Below are positions 1-5,031 of a stretch of 5,031 bases of DNA, in pieces. Below the pieces are notes generated by a model. The model was not told the origin of the DNA, did no database searches, and saw only the letters and a program-made list of their open reading frames with translations. Origin of the DNA: an uncultured Ruminococcus sp. GTDB lineage: Bacteria > Bacillota > Clostridia > Oscillospirales > Ruminococcaceae. The DNA is taken from assembly GCA_947177935.1 (NCBI GenBank), contig CAMWWG010000095.1, positions 1-5,031 on the forward strand. Reading direction: 5' to 3'. A program made the position numbers and the translations under genes. How positions within the stretch are numbered: the stretch's first letter is position 1; each line of letters begins with the position of its first letter.

Positions 1-282
1 CAGGATTTCCAGGAGTTCAAACAGCAGGAGTTATTAAAGCTCGCACAAACCCGGCAGGAAATTTCTGATAGAATCGCACAAATTCCTGATCTGGAACTAC
101 GGGCTATCCTGGAACGGAAATATCTTGCCTGTCAGACTATGGCACAGATTGCCGAGGCAATGCATTACGATCTGCGGACAATTCAGAGAAAATACAAAAA
201 AGCCCTTGATTTTCTAGAAAATTCTGAAAATTTCCAGAATCCGCATATCAGAAATACCAATTTTTCAGAATCTGTCTTGTGA
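1..282 (+). CDS. DUF1492-like sigma-region-4/HTH regulator, 3' part
   Basis: The gene enters from the left edge; 93 residues are visible, ending at TGA 280-282. Residues 1-28 are a charged amphipathic helix. Residues 29-72 read as a sigma-70 region 4-like helix-turn-helix: the helix LELRAILERKYL, the first HTH helix MAQIAEAMHY (47-56), then a recognition helix with DLRTIQRKYKKAL (57-69). This arrangement is typical of DUF1492 and related small Firmicutes regulators (ArpU/RinA-like late-gene activators), often found in prophages and integrative elements. The protein probably binds DNA and controls transcription; its targets cannot be read here. The last 20 residues are a polar tail rich in Asn and Ser. 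The start lies outside the window, and full family members are usually only modestly longer than what is seen. The family name comes from pattern recognition, so a generic sigma-like HTH protein is the alternative. Whether it acts on the promoter just downstream is speculation. Confidence 0.72.
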   Translation, partial: QDFQEFKQQELLKLAQTRQEISDRIAQIPDLELRAILERKYLACQTMAQIAEAMHYDLRTIQRKYKKALDFLENSENFQNPHIRNTNFSESVL

Positions 283-292
283 AATTTCACAA
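277..292. promoter_or_regulatory. Perfect 16-bp palindrome, candidate operator
   Basis: TTGTGAAATTTCACAA is identical to its own reverse complement with no loop, so it suits a dimeric DNA-binding protein better than an RNA hairpin. It overlaps the stop codon of the upstream gene. Its centre (284.5) lies about 68 bp upstream of the predicted transcript start near 353, a distance typical of an upstream activator site. The half-sites TTGTGA/TCACAA resemble those of CRP/FNR-family regulators, but they are separated by 4 bp, as in FNR sites, rather than the 6 bp of CRP sites. The binding protein is unknown; the site could also be chance. Confidence 0.4.
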
Positions 293-317
293 ATCCGTAT
301 CGGAATCTAAAAAAACA

Positions 318-346
318 TTGACAAATCCATTAGAATGTGTTATACT
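318..346 (+). promoter_or_regulatory. Consensus sigma-A promoter with extended -10
   Basis: The -35 is TTGACA (318-323), the spacer is 17 bp, and the -10 is TATACT (341-346). TG at 338-339, one base before the -10, gives the TGn extended -10, and TGTG at 336-339 matches the TRTG motif common in Gram-positive promoters. Transcription should start near A353. The match is close to ideal, so the basal promoter should be strong. It is the only good promoter seen before the coiled-coil genes. Confidence 0.85.
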
Positions 347-352
347 GATCTT

Positions 353-494
353 AGGAATTGCTGAAAATATTTCCCGGCAGTCCCGTTTAGATCTGAGAGT
401 ATCAAGAAAAATGCTGTTGCACAGCTTGCGGCTTATTTTTACAAAAGCATTTTGTAAATTCTCCCAGGCTGTGCAATGATTTTTTGATTTTTTT
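353..494 (+). ncRNA. Candidate small RNA or attenuated 5' leader
   Basis: A transcript from the promoter at 318-346 would begin near 353 and could end in the T-runs at 480-494, giving an RNA of about 135-140 nt. Visible structure: a 5' hairpin pairing 357-363 with 375-381 (7 pairs, two of them G-U, 11-nt loop), a single-stranded section to about 416, then a long nested hairpin over 417-476 followed by T-runs. I could not match it to 6S RNA, tmRNA, SRP RNA or a riboswitch class I know. It may be a stand-alone regulatory RNA, or a leader in which conditional readthrough drives the coiled-coil genes starting at 574. The second reading is helped by the lack of another clear promoter. The 5' end and the function are inferred. 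Confidence 0.42.
417..494 (+). terminator. Nested hairpin plus T-runs, likely intrinsic terminator
   Basis: Positions 417-428 pair with 465-476 as a continuous 12-bp stem (one G-U pair), extendable by two further G-U pairs. Inside it a second perfect stem pairs 438-446 with 450-458 around a 3-base loop. Three bases after the outer stem come six T (480-485), GA, then seven T (488-494). This fits a rho-independent terminator, although the stem is longer than usual and branched by the inner helix. It ends the transcript started at about 353, or acts as an attenuator for the genes downstream. Confidence 0.6.
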
Positions 495-573
495 GTGATG
501 ATTTTTATTATTTTTTATTTAAAATTTTAATACTGCTGCGCTTGCCTGCGCACGGAAAAGAAAGGATTTTACG
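495..573 (+). promoter_or_regulatory. AT-rich spacer, small hairpin and ribosome site before the 574-aa gene
   Basis: Positions 495-532 are almost entirely A and T. TAATAC at 528-533 could be a weak -10, but no acceptable -35 lies at the right distance, so I do not call a promoter. TGCGC (537-541) pairs with GCGCA (548-552) around a 6-base loop, forming a small GC-rich hairpin 8 bases before the ribosome site AAAGGA (561-566). That site sits 7 bases from ATG 574, a normal spacing that supports this start. The hairpin could tune translation or stabilise a processed 5' end; this is inference. Confidence 0.45.
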
Positions 574-2298
574 ATGGAACTGACACAGGATCAAATCAAC
601 CGGATTCACTCGATGGCGGCACAGTGCCTTGGAATCATGGAAAAACAAGACAGAAAAGGTCAGTATAATGTACTCGTCAAGCTCTATACGGACCAGTTCA
701 AGGAAAGCAACAAATCCAGGGATTATTACGGCGAGTTGCAGACATGGAAGAATCTGACAGGGACTTATGAAAAGCATGTCAAGCAGTGTGAGCTGAAAAT
801 GGCAGAAATGCAGAAAAGCATGAATGCCAGTGCCGCAGAGCTTCAGAATGAAAAAGCCAAGACATACAGATGGTATCAGGCTTATACAGATCAGAAAGCA
901 GCACTGGAAAAAGACAACGCACAGCAGGACAAATTGAAAGAAGAAACAGAAAAATTAAAACAGGAAAAATTCAAAATCCAGGAACAGCTTGATACACTCA
1001 AACAGGGTGCAAATGATGAAACGCTCCAGAAGATGCTTGCGGAACAGCAGGAATTAACTCGTAATAATCAGGAATTACAAGAAAAAAATGCCGTACTGCG
1101 CAGCGAAGTTGCTGCTCTGAAATCTGAAATGGAGACCGTCCGGACACAGAATGCATCCAGTGAGGCGCAGGAAAAATTAGCTGTGGAAATTGATGATCTG
1201 AATGCAGAAAATCATCAGTTAAAAATGCAGTTGGAAGAATTACAGCAGAAACAGCCGGAACAGAATAAAGTCAACAAGGCACTGCATGAAAAAAATGAAA
1301 AACTTCTCAAAGAAGTGGATAATCTCCGTGGAGAAAACCAGATTTTAAAAGAACAGATGGAACACATCCAGGAAAGTCAGTCTGCCCGGAAAGTACGTTC
1401 AGATGATGATGATATTGATGAAGAACTTGAAGAACTGATTGAGGAAAAAGAGGGTCTGGAAGATCAGGTCGACGAATTAAAGAATGTCAACAAGCAGTTG
1501 AAAGAACAGCTTGCCCAGATGAAAGAGAAGAGCAAGGAATCTGTCATGCTCCAGAAGAAATGCAATGAACTGATTGCAAAAAATAAATGGCTGCAAAAAC
1601 AGAATGATGATCTGGAAAAGGCGTCCAAGGAAACGAAAAAATCCGATACGCCGACCATTCAGGAACAATTCGAGAAAATGGGCATTAATTATGATGAAAT
1701 GCAGCAGCAGATGGATGCGCTCCGGATTGAAAAAGAACAGTTGATTCAGCAGAAAATGATGCAGGAAGAACGTTTTAAATTGGATATGGAAGCATTACAG
1801 CAGGAAATTTCCAGATTAAAGATTCAGCTCGGCACAGATACTGTTGACATTTCCGCAGATTCTCCCATTCCGTCTGTGCCGGCAGATACCGGACTTGTGC
1901 CGGATGTCCCGGATGCACCGGAGCTCCGTCCGGCGGAGGCATTTCGGTTGTCTACATCTATTGAAGAAGTGGACAAGAATCCGGATGCAAAATTCCTGAG
2001 TGTTCTGCTGATGGGTACAAATGTGGAACTTCGGGAAATGCCGGCACAGGGTGCGCCGATTGTTGTGATCGGGAATTTTGCTTATCCGAATCCACGTTTT
2101 TACAAAGGTTTCCTGAACGGTCAGGAAACGCTCAGCAGCGTTCGTCCGTTGCGATCCTTGTTTGAAGTGGAAGGGCTCCAGGATGACTGGCAGGTTCGTT
2201 ACAAGTTAGAATCCATTGAACCGGCAGGCGTTCAGGATGTTGACGGAGAAATTCAGCTGACAGAAAAAGGCAGGATCGTATTACAGACTGCTGTATAA
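574..2298 (+). CDS. Soluble long coiled-coil protein with globular C-terminal domain
   Basis: I do not recognise a named family in this 574-residue protein. Residues 1-75 are helical with aromatic residues (ELTQDQINRIHSMAAQ, then RDYYGELQTW) and may form a small head. About 75-425 is nearly unbroken coiled coil rich in Glu, Gln, Lys and Leu, with an acidic patch at 277-291 (DDDDIDEELEE). About 425-469 is a Pro/Asp/Ala linker that breaks the helix. Residues 470-574 look like a compact, strand-rich domain with PNPRFY at 505-510, a Trp in DDWQVRYKL and a final TEKGRIVLQ strand. There is no signal peptide or membrane segment, so it should be cytosolic. AAAGGA 7 bases upstream supports ATG 574. 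The next gene begins 52 bp later with no terminator between, so they are probably co-transcribed; its product ends in a related domain. A structural or tethering role is likely from shape alone. Coiled coils give misleading similarity to SMC or myosin, and no ATPase motif is present. Confidence 0.9.
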   Translation: MELTQDQINRIHSMAAQCLGIMEKQDRKGQYNVLVKLYTDQFKESNKSRDYYGELQTWKNLTGTYEKHVKQCELKMAEMQKSMNASAAELQNEKAKTYRWYQAYTDQKAALEKDNAQQDKLKEETEKLKQEKFKIQEQLDTLKQGANDETLQKMLAEQQELTRNNQELQEKNAVLRSEVAALKSEMETVRTQNASSEAQEKLAVEIDDLNAENHQLKMQLEELQQKQPEQNKVNKALHEKNEKLLKEVDNLRGENQILKEQMEHIQESQSARKVRSDDDDIDEELEELIEEKEGLEDQVDELKNVNKQLKEQLAQMKEKSKESVMLQKKCNELIAKNKWLQKQNDDLEKASKETKKSDTPTIQEQFEKMGINYDEMQQQMDALRIEKEQLIQQKMMQEERFKLDMEALQQEISRLKIQLGTDTVDISADSPIPSVPADTGLVPDVPDAPELRPAEAFRLSTSIEEVDKNPDAKFLSVLLMGTNVELREMPAQGAPIVVIGNFAYPNPRFYKGFLNGQETLSSVRPLRSLFEVEGLQDDWQVRYKLESIEPAGVQDVDGEIQLTEKGRIVLQTAV

Positions 2299-2336
2299 TA
2301 GTATAGTAATTTAAATTTATGAGATGATTGAAATCT

Positions 2337-2353
2337 AGAAGGAGCAAATTTTG
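2337..2353 (+). promoter_or_regulatory. Strong ribosome site that fixes a TTG start
   Basis: AGAAGGAG (2337-2344) lies 6 bases before TTG 2351-2353. An in-frame TAG at 2336-2338 rules out any longer product, and the next in-frame ATG is 2387, inside the hydrophobic segment. The two ATGs nearby (2319 and 2324) open frames that stop after a few codons. TTG is therefore the best start, giving an N-terminus of MEVFLIVVV. ATT 2348 is only 3 bases from the ribosome site and is less likely. Confidence 0.8.
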
Positions 2354-5031
2354 GAAGTTTTTTTGATTGTTGTCGTTGCATTGCTTATGGTTGTGATTGG
2401 CTTTCTCCTGATGAGCGTTCAGGCAAATCAGAGATTTGTCCAGTCCATCAAAGAAAATGCAGGAAAAGAAAAAGAGAGAATTGCAGAACTGGAACAGCAG
2501 GTCACGGAACTGGAATTACAGCTCAAACGCAGTCAGGAAAGTATTGCCGATCTGCCCGCAAATTATGAGGATGATGCGCAGCAGGCGGCGGCTGTTGCGG
2601 AACTTGCCGCTCTGAAAGAAAAACATCAGGCATTACAGAAAAAATATAACAAAGTTTATCAGCAACTTGAGAATTTTCAAAACGATGTGCCTGTGACAGA
2701 TCCCGAACAGTCTGCATTGCAGGAACCGTTGGAAGATCCGGAACGCCGGGAAATGCAGGATCGCAGTGACAGACTCGAACACAGTTGCGGCAAACTCCGG
2801 TTGGAGAAAAAACAGCTCCAGGATCATCTTGCTGCTGCCAAGGCAGAATGCAGAAGAATGGAAAATGGTCTGGTGACAAATCCGGAAAATCTGGAAAATT
2901 CCGAAATGAATCAGGAATTGTCAGAACAGATGCAGGAATTATCCGACCAGAATGAATTGTTCCGGACAAAACTTGCGGAGGCGGCGAAACAGGTGAAAGA
3001 GCTCCGGGCTGAACTCGAAGAGACCAAGAATGCCGGTTCTTCCGAGGAAACCCTTGCGGAACTGGAACAGCTCGCAGAGGAAAATTCCAGATTCCGTGTG
3101 AAACTGATTGAGGCTGCCCGGCAGGTGGAGAAACTCCGTGCCGAAATCGCTGTCCTGAAAGATTCTGCACAGTCTGAAGATGTTCTGCGTTCAGAACTCG
3201 AGGAATTCCAGAAACAGAGCCAGAATTATCAGGAAAAATTAATTGATGCGACACAGCATCTGGAAAAAATCCGGATCGAACAGGAAATGACATCCCAGGA
3301 AAAACAACAGCTCCGGGAAGCATTGGAAAAAACGGTACACAGTATGGTTCCGGCGGAAGATTATGAGGAAGTTGTCCAGGAACTGGAATCGCTCCGGGAA
3401 AAATTCGACAGAGCCGAATCAGAATATGAAAAATTATCGGACGAAAAAGAAGAATTGTCTTCGGAATTGTCTTCGATGCAGGAGGCTCTAGAATCTGCTC
3501 TGGACAATGAAAAACAGAAATTTGAAAACTCTCTGGAGGAACTGGAACAGATCCGGAAACAACAGAGAGATACCGAGGCAGAACGGAATTTCCTAAGGGA
3601 AGAACTGGATCACTCGGCAGATCAGATCCGGGATTTGCAAGCAGAATTGCAGAATTCACAGATAGAATTACACAGAGCACAAGAAGAATTCCAGAATGCA
3701 CAGGAAACCTCCCGAATTCAGTTACAGGATGCTGCACAGCAGGAATCTGAAACACTCCGGCAGGAACTGGAACAGATCCAGGGGCAGAATCAGGAATATT
3801 GTGAGAAATTGAAACTTGCTGCCGGACAGATTCTGCAATTACGGGATGCGCTTGCCAAGGCAGAACAAAAAGCTTCGGGTGTTACACAGCATTCCATGCA
3901 GAATGCAGAGTATATTATTACGCAGGAAAAATTGGAAAAGACAGAACAGAATCTGAACAGGATGACAAAAGAAAACAGTATTCTGCGGGAGAAACTCGGC
4001 GATGCGGAACAGCAGATTGAGGATTTCCGGATTGAATTGTCTCATAAATTGCAGAAAGAATCCGAAGAACAGGATGTACTCCGGAAACAGCTTTCTGATG
4101 CAGAATTCAGAATGCAGGCGACAGAAGACGAATTAAAACGTCTGCATGAAGAAAAAGCTGCTGTTTTGCAAGAAAAACAGGATCTCCAGGGGCAGCTTGC
4201 GGATGCACTTGAAAATATGGAAAATTTCCGTGTGGAACTCTCCAAGCAGAAAACCCAGGAAGAACAGAAACAGCAGGATCAGCAGACATTGCAGGAAAAA
4301 TTAGCAATTGCTGAGAAACAGAATGCAGAGACACAGACGGCGCTCCGGGATGCTGCCGCACAGACGGCGAAAATCCAGGAACAATTGCAGGATGCTGTGA
4401 ATGAATCGCAGGAACTCCGTTCTGAAATCCAGAACGTCCGGAATCAGAATGAACAGCTCCGGGAGGAAATTTCCGGTATGCAGATTACGGTCTCAGAGAG
4501 CGAACAGTCTGAAGAATTAAGAAAACAGTTGGATGAACTTAGTGAAGAAAATCAGGAACTTCGCACAGAACTGGAATCTCTGGCGGATCAGAATGAACAG
4601 ATCCAGGAAGAAAATCAGAGACAACAGGAAGAACTGGAGGAACAAGTTCGATTAAAAGAACAACAATTCTCAATTTTGCAGGCAGAAAATAAAAAGCTCA
4701 AAGAGCGTCTGGAAGAATATAAAAACAAGATCAATGCGAGACGTGAGAACACGGAGGCAGTTTATCTGCAAATTGCGTCAAGTGTGGAGAATCTCCAGAA
4801 ACAGGGCGGTACACGGTACGTCCATGTGGAACATGATGAAGATGGCGCTTTGATTCTGGAACATGCGCCGGATGAGAGACGTGCGGAAGTAGCGCTACTC
4901 TCAAATGGTGCAATGATTCCGAATCCGCATTTTTACAGTACACTTGTAACGGACGGCGAAGAAGGCGGCAAACTGCAATTAATTCAGGAAATCTTTGATT
5001 TGCCTGATCTGGATTATGATACGAAATATAT
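2351..5031 (+). CDS. Membrane-anchored giant coiled-coil protein, 3' end missing
   Basis: The frame stays open for 893 codons and runs off the right edge. Residues 3-21 are one transmembrane helix (VFLIVVVALLMVVIGFLLM). Basic residues follow it (R27, K33, K38, K40, R42), so by the positive-inside rule the long remainder faces the cytoplasm. About 36-800 is Gln/Glu/Leu-rich coiled coil with short Pro breaks (near 115-135) and related 44-45-residue repeats from residue 201. From about 818 a strand-rich domain begins (GGTRYVHVEHDEDGALILE), with PNPHFY at 857-862, matching the end of the preceding gene's product. By comparison with that protein about 30 residues are missing, which would make the full length near 925. 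The layout recalls EzrA- or RmuC-like N-anchored coiled-coil proteins, but neither an EzrA spectrin fold nor an RmuC nuclease core is evident. The function is unknown; a membrane scaffold or tether is an inference. It is probably translated from the same mRNA as the gene 52 bp upstream. Confidence 0.9.
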   Translation, partial: MEVFLIVVVALLMVVIGFLLMSVQANQRFVQSIKENAGKEKERIAELEQQVTELELQLKRSQESIADLPANYEDDAQQAAAVAELAALKEKHQALQKKYNKVYQQLENFQNDVPVTDPEQSALQEPLEDPERREMQDRSDRLEHSCGKLRLEKKQLQDHLAAAKAECRRMENGLVTNPENLENSEMNQELSEQMQELSDQNELFRTKLAEAAKQVKELRAELEETKNAGSSEETLAELEQLAEENSRFRVKLIEAARQVEKLRAEIAVLKDSAQSEDVLRSELEEFQKQSQNYQEKLIDATQHLEKIRIEQEMTSQEKQQLREALEKTVHSMVPAEDYEEVVQELESLREKFDRAESEYEKLSDEKEELSSELSSMQEALESALDNEKQKFENSLEELEQIRKQQRDTEAERNFLREELDHSADQIRDLQAELQNSQIELHRAQEEFQNAQETSRIQLQDAAQQESETLRQELEQIQGQNQEYCEKLKLAAGQILQLRDALAKAEQKASGVTQHSMQNAEYIITQEKLEKTEQNLNRMTKENSILREKLGDAEQQIEDFRIELSHKLQKESEEQDVLRKQLSDAEFRMQATEDELKRLHEEKAAVLQEKQDLQGQLADALENMENFRVELSKQKTQEEQKQQDQQTLQEKLAIAEKQNAETQTALRDAAAQTAKIQEQLQDAVNESQELRSEIQNVRNQNEQLREEISGMQITVSESEQSEELRKQLDELSEENQELRTELESLADQNEQIQEENQRQQEELEEQVRLKEQQFSILQAENKKLKERLEEYKNKINARRENTEAVYLQIASSVENLQKQGGTRYVHVEHDEDGALILEHAPDERRAEVALLSNGAMIPNPHFYSTLVTDGEEGGKLQLIQEIFDLPDLDYDTKY
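2951..3301 (+). repeat. 44-45-residue internal repeats in the coiled coil
   Basis: Three successive units begin at residues 201 (nt 2951), 245 (nt 3083) and 290 (nt 3218). They align as NELFRTKLAEAAKQVKELRA, NSRFRVKLIEAARQVEKLRA and SQNYQEKLIDATQHLEKIRI. Looser copies start at residue 480 (NQEYCEKLKLAAGQILQLR) and 542 (NSILREKLGDAEQQIEDFR). The pattern is an aromatic or Leu at position 4, KL at 7-8, Ala or Asp at 11, Gln near 14 and a hydrophobic-x-x-hydrophobic-Arg end. The DNA is diverged, so these are old duplications or convergent heptads rather than a recent expansion. Confidence 0.55.

Noticed and set aside
391..405. CTGAGAG-TATCA, recalling the TPP riboswitch CTGAGA element
   Set aside because: The partner consensus with CCTGATCTGGATAATGCC is absent, and so is the required stem arrangement.
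279..479. 66-codon frame starting at GTG 279
   Set aside because: It starts inside the palindrome, runs through the promoter and ends in the terminator stem, has no ribosome site, and its start lies upstream of the predicted transcript start.
411..479. Possible 22-codon leader peptide (ATG 411 to TGA 477-479) spanning the terminator hairpin
   Set aside because: It would lie on the leader RNA and end just before the T-run, as leader peptides can. But only AAGAAAA precedes the ATG, with no real ribosome site, and there is no run of one amino-acid codon to suggest attenuation by translation.
2523..3755. 410-codon open frame on the minus strand
   Set aside because: It lies wholly inside the + strand coiled-coil gene and reads as low-complexity Pro/Phe/Leu/Ser sequence. 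It arises because TTA, CTA and TCA are rare in that codon phase on the + strand. It has no separate ribosome site or domain.
2508..4740. Many short direct repeats of CAGGAA, CTCCGG and GAACTGGAA
   Set aside because: They fall in codon phase and come from repeated Gln-Glu, Leu-Arg and Glu-Leu-Glu. They show no regular spacing like a CRISPR array or VNTR.
574..5031. Similarity in style to SMC, myosin or Rad50 proteins
   Set aside because: This is coiled-coil composition only. There are no Walker A, Walker B or ABC signature motifs and no hinge domain.

Overview
This looks like chromosomal or integrated-element DNA from a Gram-positive Clostridia-type bacterium, perhaps Ruminococcaceae/Oscillospiraceae. 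The signs are a mid-range GC content by eye, strong AAGGAG-type ribosome sites, a near-perfect sigma-A promoter with a TGn extended -10, a TTG start, and a DUF1492-like sigma-region-4 regulator of the kind common in Firmicutes prophages and integrative elements. The lineage is an inference from style, not from a marker gene. All genes I support are on the + strand.

Layout. Positions 1-282 hold the 3' end of a small helix-turn-helix protein (DUF1492-like). Its stop codon lies inside a perfect 16-bp palindrome (277-292), a plausible operator. The 291-bp gap that follows is dense with signals: a consensus promoter (318-346), a predicted transcript start near 353, a 5' hairpin, a long nested hairpin followed by two T-runs (417-494) that reads as an intrinsic terminator, then an AT-rich stretch, a small hairpin (537-552) and a ribosome site. 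This could be an independent small RNA of about 135-140 nt or an attenuated leader for the genes downstream. I found no good second promoter before 574.

Two co-directional genes 52 bp apart fill the rest. The first (574-2298, 574 aa) is a soluble protein: a short helical head, about 350 residues of coiled coil, a Pro-rich linker and a roughly 105-residue globular C-terminal domain. The second (2351 to beyond the window end, at least 893 aa) starts with TTG, has one N-terminal transmembrane helix, then roughly 770 residues of coiled coil with internal 44-45-residue repeats, and ends in a domain that resembles the C-terminal domain of the first protein (shared PNPxFY motif and following pattern). 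I do not recognise either protein as a named family.

The most interesting idea is that the two genes form a matched pair: one cytosolic and one membrane-anchored long coiled-coil protein with related C-terminal heads, made from one operon. This would suit a scaffold, filament or tethering system, but no catalytic motif is visible and the function is unknown.
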